A stretch of 64,000 nt of DNA, taken from contig NC_071671.1 in the NCBI RefSeq assembly GCF_028554725.1, positions 744,001 to 808,000 on the forward strand. The letters are read 5' to 3'. This DNA is from Zeugodacus cucurbitae. Taxonomy: Eukaryota > Arthropoda > Insecta > Diptera > Tephritidae. Made by a program: the position numbers and the translations under genes. Below the pieces are notes generated by a model. It was not told the origin of the DNA, made no database searches, and saw only the letters and a list, made by a program, of their open reading frames with translations. This document shows positions 52,585-63,194 of this stretch, in pieces; positions within the stretch are counted from its first letter, which is position 1, and each line of letters opens with the position of its first letter.

Positions 52585-53260
52585 ATTCTGGGTCTGGTGG
52601 TGAATGAGGACAAGACGAAATATCTCCTGTCATCAAACAAACAGTCAGCGCACTCGCGTCTTGGCTCCCACGTCACTGTTGACAGTCATAACTTTGAAGT
52701 TGTAGATAATTTCGTTTATCTGGGAACCAGCATTAACAACACCAACAATGTCAGCCTTGAAATCCAACGCAGAATCACTCTTGCCTACAGGTGCTACTTT
52801 GGACTGAGTCGCTCATTATTCCCGTCCTGATGTATGGCGCTGAAGCTTGGACCGTGACAACATCCGATGAGACGACTCTTGGGGTTTTCGAGAGAAAGGT
52901 TTTGCGCAAGATATATGGTCCTCTAAACGTTGGCAACGGCGAATACCGCAGACGATGGAACGAAGTACGATTTATACGACGACATTGACAGAGTTGAGCG
53001 AATAAAAAGACAGCGGCTACGCTGGCTAGGTCATGTTGTACGGATGGAAGAAAACACTCCAGCCCTGAAAGTGTTCGATGCAGTACCCGCTGGAGGAAGC
53101 CGCGGAAGAGGACGACCTCCACTCCGGTGGAAAGACCAAGTGCAAAATGACCTGGCTTCACTTGGTGTTTCCAGTTGGCGCCAAAAAGCAAAAAGGAGGA
53201 ATGAGTGGCGCGCTCTGGTGGATTTGGCTATAATCGCTTAAAGCGGTTCCTACGCCAAAA
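52585..53260 (+). mobile_element. LINE 3' fragment, copy 2, frameshifted
   Basis: Same family as the fragment at 15459. Recognisable segments in order: LVVNEDKTKYLLSSNK, FEVVDNFVYLGTSIN and EIQRRITLAYRCYFGLS in one frame (to ~52810); SLIIPVLMYGAEAW to GEYRRRWNE in a second frame (to ~52968); then YDDIDRVERIKRQRLRWLGH and RGRGRPPLRWKDQV in a third, ending at the stop 53239-53241. A short deletion after CYFGLS and a small indel after RRRWNE account for the two frame changes. It covers the region after the RT catalytic core only, so it is 5'-truncated and inactive. Confidence 0.88.
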
Positions 53261-54699
53261 ATATCTATTCTAAGTCAATTCGTGTTTATTCGACACTCAA
53301 AGCAGCAAATGCAATTTGAACACTTTACTCGCTCAAATCACTCTGGAAATTGATTTGTGGTTGCACTGCAGGAATAAGAAAACCAAAAGATATCACAGAA
53401 AAGCAATTCTTATTGCATCAATTCGGAGGGAGCACTGAGGTAGAAAGAGAGAAAGATGACAATGTTAATTCGACTGACATGGCAACACAAAGCTGAAAAT
53501 ATATATGTATATATATACTCGGACAACTTATTTCTTAAACTTGTGTAATCACATTTCAGAAAAATTTCAAAGCATCTAACACCATATGGAGACATATATT
53601 TTTGTGTATGTTTATTTGTAAATAGCATTCTTTAAAAATTAAAGAGTTCTAAACTGGAGACGTAACTTCCTCAGCTGGAACAGCAATGTCTCGAATCTAA
53701 CGGTAAGGGGTAGAAACACTTAAACTATATAAGTTGGAATTTATTAAGAATCTTATAGTGAGAGCAATAAACTATTTAGCAGCCAACAGCAACCAAATTC
53801 ACTACCAGCTTCATCGAAGCCACTAACTACAGCGCATTTGTGCACTGGAGACTCCGAAAGGTAGCTTCTATATATAATATTCACAGCCACTTCTGACTAG
53901 AAAAAAGTTGAAATCAAGTGTTGGCTTCCACGAAACAAAAAACAACAAGAAATAAAACGGATTAAACGGTTTGGTTCATGGGATTTTGTTTGCATGCGTC
54001 CTTTTCACCTTGCAAACCTTTCGTATAACGGTTATATGAGAATGTACGTATTTAGATAAATGAACATATGTGAATGTAAGTGTGTCTGTGTTTGTACAGA
54101 GAGGTAAACTTGTACATACAAAAACAATTTGAACGAGCTACAACACCTGTAAACACTTGTTCGACGTCACGAGACACCTGAGAATACATTTTAATCCTTT
54201 GCTGCCGGCGAGAAAGAGGAAAATAAATGTGGAATAAGAAAAGACGGACGATAAAAAGTCATGTAAAGATTTGTGCTGTAACAATTTGATCCCTTCTCAG
54301 AAACTTCAAACAAAAATAAAAATCAATTATAATTCTAAACTCAGTTAACACATTTGCCTTGGATTATTTGTTGTTTTAATAGATAAAAGGAAGTGAAGTC
54401 ACGTGGGTAAATTGTGAAAATGAAAGCATTTATATGAAACAATACGATTTGTTACTAGATCATCTGAAAAATTTAAATATTTAATCTTTCATTTATTTGG
54501 CTTAAGCTTCACATAGTGATTATATTATTTTCTAACTAGCCGAAAATTTCAAAAGTAATACGTTTTTACACACGCTTCCATACATACGTGTGTACTTCCC
54601 GTTTCTTGTGTGGGTTCATTTAAAAAAGTAAAATGAAGAAAATTCGAGCATGAAATTATATTTTATCTGTAAGGAGCTAAATCTTGATTACGACCTCTA
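53261..54699. other. Intergenic region, no gene seen
   Basis: 1.4 kb of AT-rich sequence between the LINE fragment and the repeat complex, with a short (TA)n tract near 53500-53516. No coding signature. Confidence 0.5.
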
Positions 54700-55140
54700 G
54701 TCTTTGGTGTCCGATGAAGATAGCGGAATAACACTTTACACCAATATCGATAACGATTACAGGAAACGGAAGTCTCATAACGGAAGCGGATAAGATACAA
54801 GCCGAAGTCTTCTATGAACAGGAAACATTTATGTTAAGCCCTGAAGCTAACGCTGCTTCCTTCACTAAGCACTTTCTGGAGATGGGACGTTTCCTGTCCA
54901 ATTTCGCTCTATATCGAACATCCGTTTCCGGTAAAATATTTCCGGTTCCGTCATATCATTCCCATATCTGGTTCCATCGGTTATCCCATATCTTGTTCCA
55001 GTTGGCTCATTCCGTTTTCAGATGTCCCACTTCCAGTTTCAGTAATCAATATTCAGTCACCCATTTCCGATCCCGGCAATATCGTTATCCATATCCGTTT
55101 CCGGATGCCCCATTTCCGGTTCCGGTAACATCATATCCGG
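54700..55140. repeat. Degenerate TTTCCGG-type repeats in inverted arrangement
   Basis: From about 54860 to 55140 variants of TATCCCATATCCGTTTCCGG recur at irregular 20-30 bp spacing on the plus strand. Between about 54720 and 54795 the same motif occurs on the opposite strand (CAGGAAACGGAAG, TAACGGAAGCGGATAAG). The arrangement is therefore a diverged inverted repeat built of short direct repeats. It runs directly into the CACGTG array. Confidence 0.6.
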
Positions 55141-55148
55141 TTACCTCA

Positions 55149-55672
55149 TGAGGTCAATGACCCCACCCTGATCACGTGATGGCATTTCAAGATCACGTGA
55201 TATTTTTGTTTACAGTTCAATGACCTCGCCCCGATCACGTGATGTCATATCAAGGGCACGTGATATTTTTGTTTACAGTTCAATGACCCCGTCCCGATCA
55301 CGTGATGACATTTCAAAATCACGTGATATTTTTGTTTACAGTTCAATGACCCCTTTCCGATCACGTGATGTCATATTAAGGGCACGTGATATTTTTGTTT
55401 ACAGGTCAAAGACCCCACCCTGATCACGTGATATCATTTCAAGATCACGTGATATTTTTGTTTACAGTTCAATGACCCCTTTCCGATCACGTGATGTCAT
55501 ATCAAGGGCACGTGATATTTTTGTTTACAGGTCAATGACCCCGCCCTGATCACGTGATATCATTTCAAGATCACGTGATATTTTTGTTTACATTTTTGAG
55601 TGAGATCAATGACCCCACCCCTATCACGTGATGTCATTACAAGAACACGTGATATTTTTGTTTACATTTTGG
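55149..55672 (+). repeat. 63-bp tandem array with 16 CACGTG sites
   Basis: Eight units. The string TATTTTTGTTTACA starts at 55201, 55264, 55327, 55390, 55453, 55516, 55579 and 55653, so six intervals are exactly 63 bp and the last is 74 bp because of an added TTTTTGAGTGAG-type segment. Each unit carries two CACGTG palindromes, the first in the 10-bp palindrome ATCACGTGAT. Units alternate between a form with CATTTCAAGATCACGTGA (1, 3, 5, 7) and a form with CATATCAAGGGCACGTGA (2, 4, 6), a higher-order period of 126 bp; unit 8 is intermediate. The 63-bp period is a multiple of three, so part of it reads as a repetitive open frame that I do not regard as a gene. Confidence 0.95.
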
Positions 55673-55689
55673 AGCGTGGTCCGATGGGT

Positions 55690-55968
55690 CCGATGTCTTT
55701 CACTCGGATTATTAAGTGAGCTTGTGTATTTCTAATATTTTGACGATTTTAAGTTACAAATTAAGATTTCCGGAGTCTTTTTGTTACCCTCACCTGGGAA
55801 CTATTTCCAGAAAGTTTAGATTATAGCAATAGATATAGCCTATGTTACTCGAGGTGAATGCAGCTTTCGAATGGTGAAAGAAGTTTTGAAATCGGCACAG
55901 TAGTTTTTGAGCTTATTCATTACAAACATACATACAAATCTTTCCTCTTTATAATAGTAGTATAGATA
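55690..55968 (+). mobile_element. RTE-like retroelement 3' end
   Basis: The stretch containing GCAGCTTTCGAATGGTGAAA, AATCGGCACAGTAGTTTTTG and the terminal TTCCTCTTTATAATAGTAGT then TATAGAT matches, from memory, a 3' tail widely dispersed in insect genomes and attributed to RTE-type non-LTR retrotransposons. There is no coding region attached. It lies directly downstream of the CACGTG array, so the array may be internal sequence of a non-autonomous relative of this element. Confidence 0.55.
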
Positions 55969-56958
55969 ACAATATTGTTGATAATATTACTGTCCTTTTC
56001 AATTTTGCTGTTGCTTTGTGCAATTTACTGGCAACGAATTTCAAACAAAAATTCATGAAATTCATATCTTTAAGCAAATGTAATCCGTTTAATACATACG
56101 TTTAATATTCCTGTATTCAGTCTGCTTGACAGCTTTTTAGCTCTCGAATTTATTACTTCCATAACACTCAACGACAAGGATGAAATGGATCGCATTAACT
56201 TGTCAATGTGCGTTATACTAACTGCATAAGCAGTCGCGGCGTGTGTGTTTCATTCCACCACAGGTAAGCGAAACCAACAGGGCACACGTCAGGTGCATAG
56301 CGTAGCAAATAAATAATAAGGGATAATCACAGTATTTGGAAAATGCGGCAATGCGTGGATTTATTAAGTATAGGAATGAAGAACTTTGAAAGGAGAAAGA
56401 TATTTTGCACTTTAAGTAGCAAGTTTACTCAAGTTCTTACTGCATTATCAATTATCGGTTTTAAAGACCATCTGCAGCTCGTACGGTTCCCACTTCTCGG
56501 TAACATTAAAACGCTGGAAATCTATTAGCGGTTTTTGCATGCCGTTCAAGGTTTGGCCATCACTGCTAGCGGAAAATTAACTTCTTCGTGTTTTGTTATT
56601 GTTTGAGCTTGAATTTGAGTTTCTTGTTTTTGCTTACATTTCGCTGGGATATCCACGCAGCTAAATATTTGCAGCAATTATTTTCGTTTATTTCAAATAT
56701 TTGCCAGCACTTTTAACACTTAGGCGTTGTTTACAGGCGTTAACGCCGCAGACAGCACGTGACTACGCCAAGTCGCAGTGTTTGTTTACGTTGAGGAAAA
56801 GTCACAATATTTTGTGATAAATTCGGAAGCTTCGAAGTTTCATCGCCAAACAAAAATATTTACATTTGTTGTGCCTGTTTTAAAGTCATTTATTTTCGTA
56901 TACATTTTACAAAATATGCATTTTACAATTTTCATATTGAATTTCACACTGAAATATA

Positions 56959-57043
56959 CAGGTGTGTTCAAAAAATAACGGGAATTTGCTTTTTTATACA
57001 ATCCAAAAATTAAAAAAAAATCCCATTATTTTTTGAACACACC
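56959..57043. mobile_element. Small hairpin MITE, mariner-like ends
   Basis: About 85 bp. The left end AGGTGTGTTCAAAAAATAAC is matched by an inverted right end that differs at one position (AGGTGTGTTCAAAAAATAAT on the minus strand). The loop is only about 36 bp. A TA precedes the left end but a clean TA duplication is not seen at the right. The Tc1/mariner affinity is inferred from the general character of the ends. Confidence 0.65.
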
Positions 57044-58763
57044 TCGTTCATATTCCTTACTTTTTTGTTTTTTCCAATAAGGCTTTAAGATCAAATATAA
57101 TTATTAAATTTGGCGACCAGCGTACAGAGCGAATGACCAGCGCTCTCATCCAAGCGGCTTTGTATTACAATAAATAGGTTTTTTACGTGGCAACTAAAAA
57201 TAGTCGTCGCTACCGTTACATGAATACATGTTGTAATTACTTGAAATAAACACATATGTGAACGACTTAGTAACGTTCCAAGCTATCCAGCGAATATCTG
57301 AAATGTATTTTGAGAATAAAATTAGCAAATAAATTGTAAACATACTCGTATCTAAGGCATGTGAGTGTGTGTGTCACACATTCCATGAACTCTACTCATG
57401 GCGCGCAAACAAAAGCTTACATCCAATTTTATTCTCTGCAACAGAGTTTCGTTTTTTTACGATTTTGTCACTGCTTTACTGCTGGACAATACTAACACTA
57501 TTTCGCAACAACAACTGTACATGTGTGCATAGAGTGAGTGGGTTGAATAGTTTTGAATGCGAAAAATTCCAAAAATATTTACATTTGCCACTGATTGCGC
57601 TTGTGAACGTGTGTCGGTGTGTCTGTGTGCCCTCGTGCTAGGAATTTTGAAAAGAGAAGGGAATGAAAACAAATAAAAAATAAGCGTAATCAAATCATCT
57701 CTGCTCATCTGCAGAGTGAAGGATAATAAAGGAACAAAGTGAAAATATATTCGCCCGAGGGTCAGCGTATACAAACGAACTGCGCAAACACAGGAAATGG
57801 CCAGCAGGCGGCGGCACTGTTTGGTCAAATGACAATAGATAATCGCACAGCACAGCTCTATGCTGTTGCTGTTGGGTTGATAAAAATGAAAAACGAATAT
57901 CGAGAAACTGACAGCTCGCGTAGAACAAGAAGAGGAAGGGTCGAAAAGGAATGAAATGAAAAGTTTCAACTGTCGAGATAAAGCGGGGGAATGGCAATGT
58001 TTATTAAAGCTGATGAAAATCGGTTCGGACCCCTATAAGAGCGACAATCGTTTCTCTTTGGAATTGTGTCAAACAACAATTCCTGAAATATATATTACAA
58101 ATTAATTTAAAAAAAATGTGCTATTTTGCATTAAAATTTTAACAGGTTTCCTCTTCCGGAAGTGGGTACTACCTCTATTAGGTAAAATAACATTTTGACT
58201 TACGATTGAAGCGGTGGGATATGAGCTCTACAGAAACAGTTGCTATCAAATATTTTCTGAAGCAATTTCCACATAAAGCTGCTTCAAGCGCCTCAGAGGC
58301 TTGGCAATATTGTATTAAAGAACGTTGCCATGGATGTGTAAAAATCCAGTTATTATCAGCAGTAACGCAAGCAGGTTGTGGCCTTGATTTATTTACGTGG
58401 AATTTTGAAATTTGAAACATTTCCAGTAACACGCTTTCCCCAGCGCCGCAGTTGGTGTGGTGTGGTGAGGTGTGGACGGAGCGCCGACCGTTTCATTAAT
58501 CTTCTGCGTGTTTTGCAATAAATTAAGGCGGATTTGCATGTAATCTGATCAACGGCAATCCGCACACTCTGCACTTTATTATAAGCGTAACGGTTTCTTT
58601 TTTTTATTATTACTTACAAATTATTGAGTATCCTTGCAGTCAATGGCTTGAGAGTGAGAAAAAAGCAGCTTCGGTGTTTGTTTGCATTTGTGTCTGTTGC
58701 GTTTCATTATTTATTATTAGCATAAATACATTTACTTTACTTATGTTTACATATAGATAGATA

Positions 58764-58784
58764 CATATACATATATATATATAT
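58764..58784. repeat. (TA)n microsatellite
   Basis: TATATA run following ATACATATACA; a GTGTGT run follows near 58795-58807. Confidence 0.8.
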
Positions 58785-59182
58785 ACAAGCATGTGTTTGT
58801 GTGTGTGTACTATTTACTCGCTTAAATTACTTACAAACAATAAGAATGTGGTTGAAGGGAATGTTGCCATATCGTCGGCATAAAATGAAATAAATTAAAC
58901 AGTATGCTTAAGTCTAACACAACAATAATATGTGTGCATGTATGTACATAGGTGTGCGTGTGCACAATTAATCTATTTTTACCGTGTATTCACATGTATG
59001 TATGTGTTCATGTGCATATCCTCCGGATCAACACGTTCGAGCTCTGTGATGCATTACTCGCTTTTCCTTTTGTTTTTGTTTTGCTATTTTTATATACAGT
59101 TAAGTAATTGTATGCTTACCGCCTAACAAAAAAGTACGGCGCATATGCAAGTTAAACAGTTATCCTTTTTTACAAATACACG

Positions 59183-59201
59183 TATATATATATATATATA
59201 T
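59183..59201. repeat. (TA)n microsatellite
   Basis: Uninterrupted TA run of about nine units. Confidence 0.9.
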
Positions 59202-60264
59202 TCACAGTTAGATAATTAGCAATTACACATATACACAGATATTCACGCATGGACTCGCATATACTTTGTATATACGGGACACACACGCTACAACAACAAA
59301 CGGATTTAATGTAAAAAGTCTTAACTCTATATATCTATATGTATATCTAATAATCGGTGCACAGTTAGGAAAAAGTGCGTAAGTTCAATTAAACAAATTA
59401 CAAAAATATTCCTCTTTTTCAGATTATATAATTTGAAATTTTTCCATATAGTATTATTATATACTCTCTAAACTAGTTATTAAAATATATACCATTCTCA
59501 ACTCACACTTTAAATGTATTATTATTATTCAAATATACATTAAGCTTACATTAGCTTATACACTGACGAGCAAAGCTGTGCTGTATACATGGGCAAAAAG
59601 TTTAAAGACATAGTAACATACATTCGCTTGAATTCATATATCAGGAGATAAAAAGAAATTAATCTCTTTTGAAATGGGTTTTAAAATGCCATATTCAACT
59701 TTTGCTCGACAAACTATTTATGCCAACCGGAACTTTATTATATTAACATAAATAGTTACAAACAGCTCTTAGACTCTTGAGCATAGTGAAGCGACTCCTC
59801 GGCTAACTGCAAGTAATGGAAATATCAAATTCGTACGTAAACACCTGTCCTCCAATTCGCATTATTCTTAGCTTAAATCACTGCTAAATCATAGCTGCAC
59901 TATGCGCCCGTATTAAGGACTCCAGTCAGGTGGCAACCCCCTATGCTCGCCTTTCAACTTAAATCATAGCGCTTCATTGGTATGCATTTAATTGCACTAC
60001 ACAATGCGATTTCTCATCATTACAATAACACTAATTATGTACAACAATAACACTAATAAACTTAATCGCCATGATGAAGGCGCGAGCCGAGCCACTCATT
60101 AATTTATCTAAGAACCTCATCAAGGTAGTACATGTACACGTAACGACATTGGGTGTGTTGTGCCGAAGTGCGTACGCGTATGTGTGTGTGTATTCACAAG
60201 AATCTCACAGTGCTCGACACATTTAAAGAAATTCGTCCGCTTGCAGCATCAATACCACCGTGTC

Positions 60265-62824
60265 TCACCTCTTGTCGCTGGCGGCGCCCACGCCGCTGCC
60301 GCTACCTGTACCGTTGTTCTGCACGGCGACGCTGTGGTGCAGCTGCATGGAGGCTTGGCATTGAAAGGCGCCCTCAGCGCTAGCTCCGCCGCCATTGGCG
60401 CCGCCCCTATTGTTGTTGATGTGCAGCGATGCGCGATTGTAATTGCTGACGGTGGAGCGCCGCATCGACATGATGCTCGTGTCCATCATGCCCGTCGCCG
60501 TGGAGTGTTGGCGGAGGTGCGGCTGCCGCTTGATGCACAAGCAACACAAATAGCGATTGAAGTGCTGCCGAAACACGCCGGAGACGCAATACAATGCAAC
60601 GGGATTGACGCATGAGTGCATAAAACTGTGGATGAAAGAATAAAATGATGGGAGATTGGAAAATAAATTCAATTAGTACAATGATGATGGCTGAATGGAC
60701 GCTGCGGCATGAGAATGATATTCGTTTAGTTTTCAGCTGCCGAGGGTAATGAGATACTCATATCATGGCTCAGGTAAAGCTCAGTTCTTCAATTAGCCAC
60801 TAATTATTTTTCGCAAGCACATTACAATTAAAAAAATTAATAAATTTGAACTCCATACTCGTTCACAAATTGCTTCGCTATTTAAATCTTTGTATGTAAT
60901 AACTAAGCACACTTCTAAGTCTACTTTGTTACAATTTAAAAGTAATTTATCTTGCATTCAACACAATGCAATCGTCTGCTAATAAAAGCCCAGCGAGAAC
61001 AAATGAAATGAAATTTTCCAGTTTAATTAGATTAAATTGCTGCTCGATCTGCTATCTCCATTAAATCTACATTCATTAGAGCAACAATGACAATAACATC
61101 ACCAATTCTTCTTCTCTCTTCTTCCATCTATTCTTTTTCAATTACAAATGCTACTTGCTTCTTGTATCGTAAAAATCTCAAACACTTGTGATTGCAAATG
61201 ATGGCCTTTGAAGCTGCTCGCCCCTTGCATCGCTTCTATCCCAGCGCTAAGCGTTTCTGATAAGGTATAGGAATGCAACGAAGCAGTGAAACAGAACCGA
61301 CAGTTAGAAATGTAAAAAAATGCAAATACATATTGACTTTAAGGATTCACGGAGTCGCCTATGGGAACTAAATCGGCGTAATATGTCGCACTCTAAACTT
61401 TTAGCAGCTGTCGGAGCTCATGGAGCTAATATAAGATACCCGTCTGAAACCAGATACTTCTAAATAAAATGGCGGCGAATTCAAAGACTAAAGTAAATGA
61501 AAGGCCTAAGTGATCAGAATCGTATACACATACTTATTTCCACTGGATCTCCTCAAAACATATTTTCTTCTGGACTGTCTCACTGTACATTCTCTAGTAT
61601 CCTCCCACAGATCCTCAACAGCATTTCCAGCACTTTTTACACTTCTTACTTACCTTGCACAGAATCCAATTATGCGAATGGCGTGCCAGAAGTCATCAAA
61701 GTCCTCTTTAGCCGTGGGATTTAAGTGGAACCACAGCTCGAATAAATGGTATGGGAAGAAGCAGACGAAAAATACTAGAAAAAAGAAAGATTAAATATAT
61801 GGTTAACCAACACTTCTTTATTTTGCATTTAAAAAATCTGTATTTGTTGTTTTATTTTCCATATAACTGTTTCCAGTTTTCCGTTCGTTCTTTTAACTCT
61901 AAGCGCCAGCAGACGCGAGCTTTCACTAATCTCCTTGACAAATCCAACTAGCAACCCACAGCAAATGGATAAAAACTTCCGTTCTGTAGCAACTCCATTG
62001 AACTTATATGTGTGTATGTGTGCTTGAGTCATTGGGCAGCAGAATAAGGAACTTCATTGCAATCGCCCAGAGAGAGCTCGCGGTGGATGGAGTACTCACA
62101 CTCCACGACTTCCAATGACATTTTCGCTAAAATGAATAATGTGTGAATAAATAATTCTCTGCCTCTATAAATAACTGAAAACGAAGCTGGCGTTTTAAAC
62201 AAGCGATAGTTATGGTGGAGCTCTTTAAATGTACTCTTGAAATTATGTTGAATATTTCTGCATTTTTGCCACATATGTAAGTACTCACCAATACTGGGTC
62301 ATAAAACCTTTACATAATACAAACAGTTCGAAACACATTGTAGCCATCAAATTCCCCTTTCACTCCCTCCTTCCATTGCACCCATGCTCCACGTTCAAGC
62401 TTGCAGGCGCAGATTTAATTAAAGGCTTCTCCAGTTGTGTCATCTGACGACTTGAACATTTGAACACTGCACTCAGCACATCAATCTAATATAGCCTTAT
62501 GCTAAACTCTTCACAGCCACACACAAATCCCCTAGCTCACCGTCCCCACCCATACCAATTTATTTCCGCACCATTATTGCATTTGTAGAGCGAATGCACA
62601 TTATTTGATTTAGCTCGTACGTCAACTTACTCACAACAAAGGCGACCACCATTCGCGCCACGTGACGACGCGCTCGCGCCTGCGACCGGCTTTGCATGCC
62701 CAACGCCTCGCCGGGCATTTCGCGTGCACTAGTGTGTAAACGCTTGGCCATGAGAATGTACAGGGCACCGATGATGGACAGCGGCAGTAGATAATAGATG
62801 AAAGCCTTGCAGATCACCGTGTAT
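60265..62824 (-). CDS. CCHa1-R: CCHamide-type neuropeptide GPCR, three 3' exons (partial, 5' end outside window)
   Basis: Exons (minus) 62824-62631, 61774-61654 and 60625-60265, spliced in phase. The first encodes TM5 (ICKAFIYYLLPLSIIGALYI) and a third intracellular loop with MPGEALGMQSRSQARARR. The second encodes TM6 (VIFFVCFFPYHLF) and the start of TM7. The third encodes SFMHSCVNPVALYC (the NPxxY-type site, here NPVALY), an amphipathic helix 8 (FRQHFNRYLCC, likely palmitoylated) and a Ser/Gly/Asn-rich tail with RQHSTATGMMD. This is a class A, bombesin-receptor-like GPCR; the tail and FRQHFNRYL segment fit insect CCHamide-1 receptor as I remember it. CCHamide-2 receptor is the main alternative. 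TM1-4 exons should lie beyond 64000, since none was found at 62825-64000. The tail frame ends in an AGGTGAGA sequence that could be a donor, so the C-terminus may continue. Confidence 0.78.
60626..61653 (-). other. Receptor intron (1.0 kb)
   Basis: Intron between the TM6/TM7 exon and the TM7/tail exon, GT-AG with the donor GTAAGTAAG. No nested gene seen. Confidence 0.7.
61775..62630 (-). other. Receptor intron (0.86 kb)
   Basis: Intron between the TM5 exon and the TM6 exon, donor GTAAGT, acceptor TTTTCTAG. No nested gene seen. Confidence 0.7.
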
Positions 62825-63194
62825 CTGCAAAAGAATAAGAAGAATAACTGTCAGAGTAAAGAGAAATAACTGTTATATGTCGCCACTAGAGGTAGGACAA
62901 TTAGAATAATAAAGCCTTTGTCCGCATAATAACGTCCATATTCCATTCCTACCCATGACCAAATGCCTCATAAGTGGAAAATGTTCCCTCAATGAAAATA
63001 AAATGTTTGACAGAGTGAATAATCCAATGTAACTATATTGCTTACATTGGGGCTAGGAGAGCGCCTAGATTGGCTTTCTATACTTTAACCAAAACATTAT
63101 GCAAATATTTTACTAAATTTTATCAAAATATCTCACACATTAACCGATATATTCGACAAACAAATATTCAGATAAATACCCTTGATCTCTCGCA
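62825..63194. other. Upstream intron sequence of the GPCR, no exon seen
   Basis: Probably intron. No TM1-TM4-like open frame was found on the minus strand. Confidence 0.5.

Larger units (their letters stand above)
55969..60264. other. 4.3 kb region, no gene supported
   Basis: AT-rich DNA with a small hairpin MITE (56959-57043) and microsatellites (58764-58784, 59183-59201). The minus-strand open frame 57457-57969 (170 codons) has no recognisable domain, and I do not support it. The 3' UTR, and possibly a last coding exon, of the CCHamide-type receptor should lie in the higher part of this region. Confidence 0.5.

Noticed and set aside
55220..55423. Repetitive open frame with 21-residue period
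   Set aside because: It results from a 63-bp tandem unit being a multiple of three; unit 8 and flanks break it and there is no protein-like conservation between synonymous and non-synonymous sites that I can see.
57457..57969. 170-codon minus-strand open frame
   Set aside because: Low-complexity Ser/Phe-rich translation without start context, domain or splice partners.
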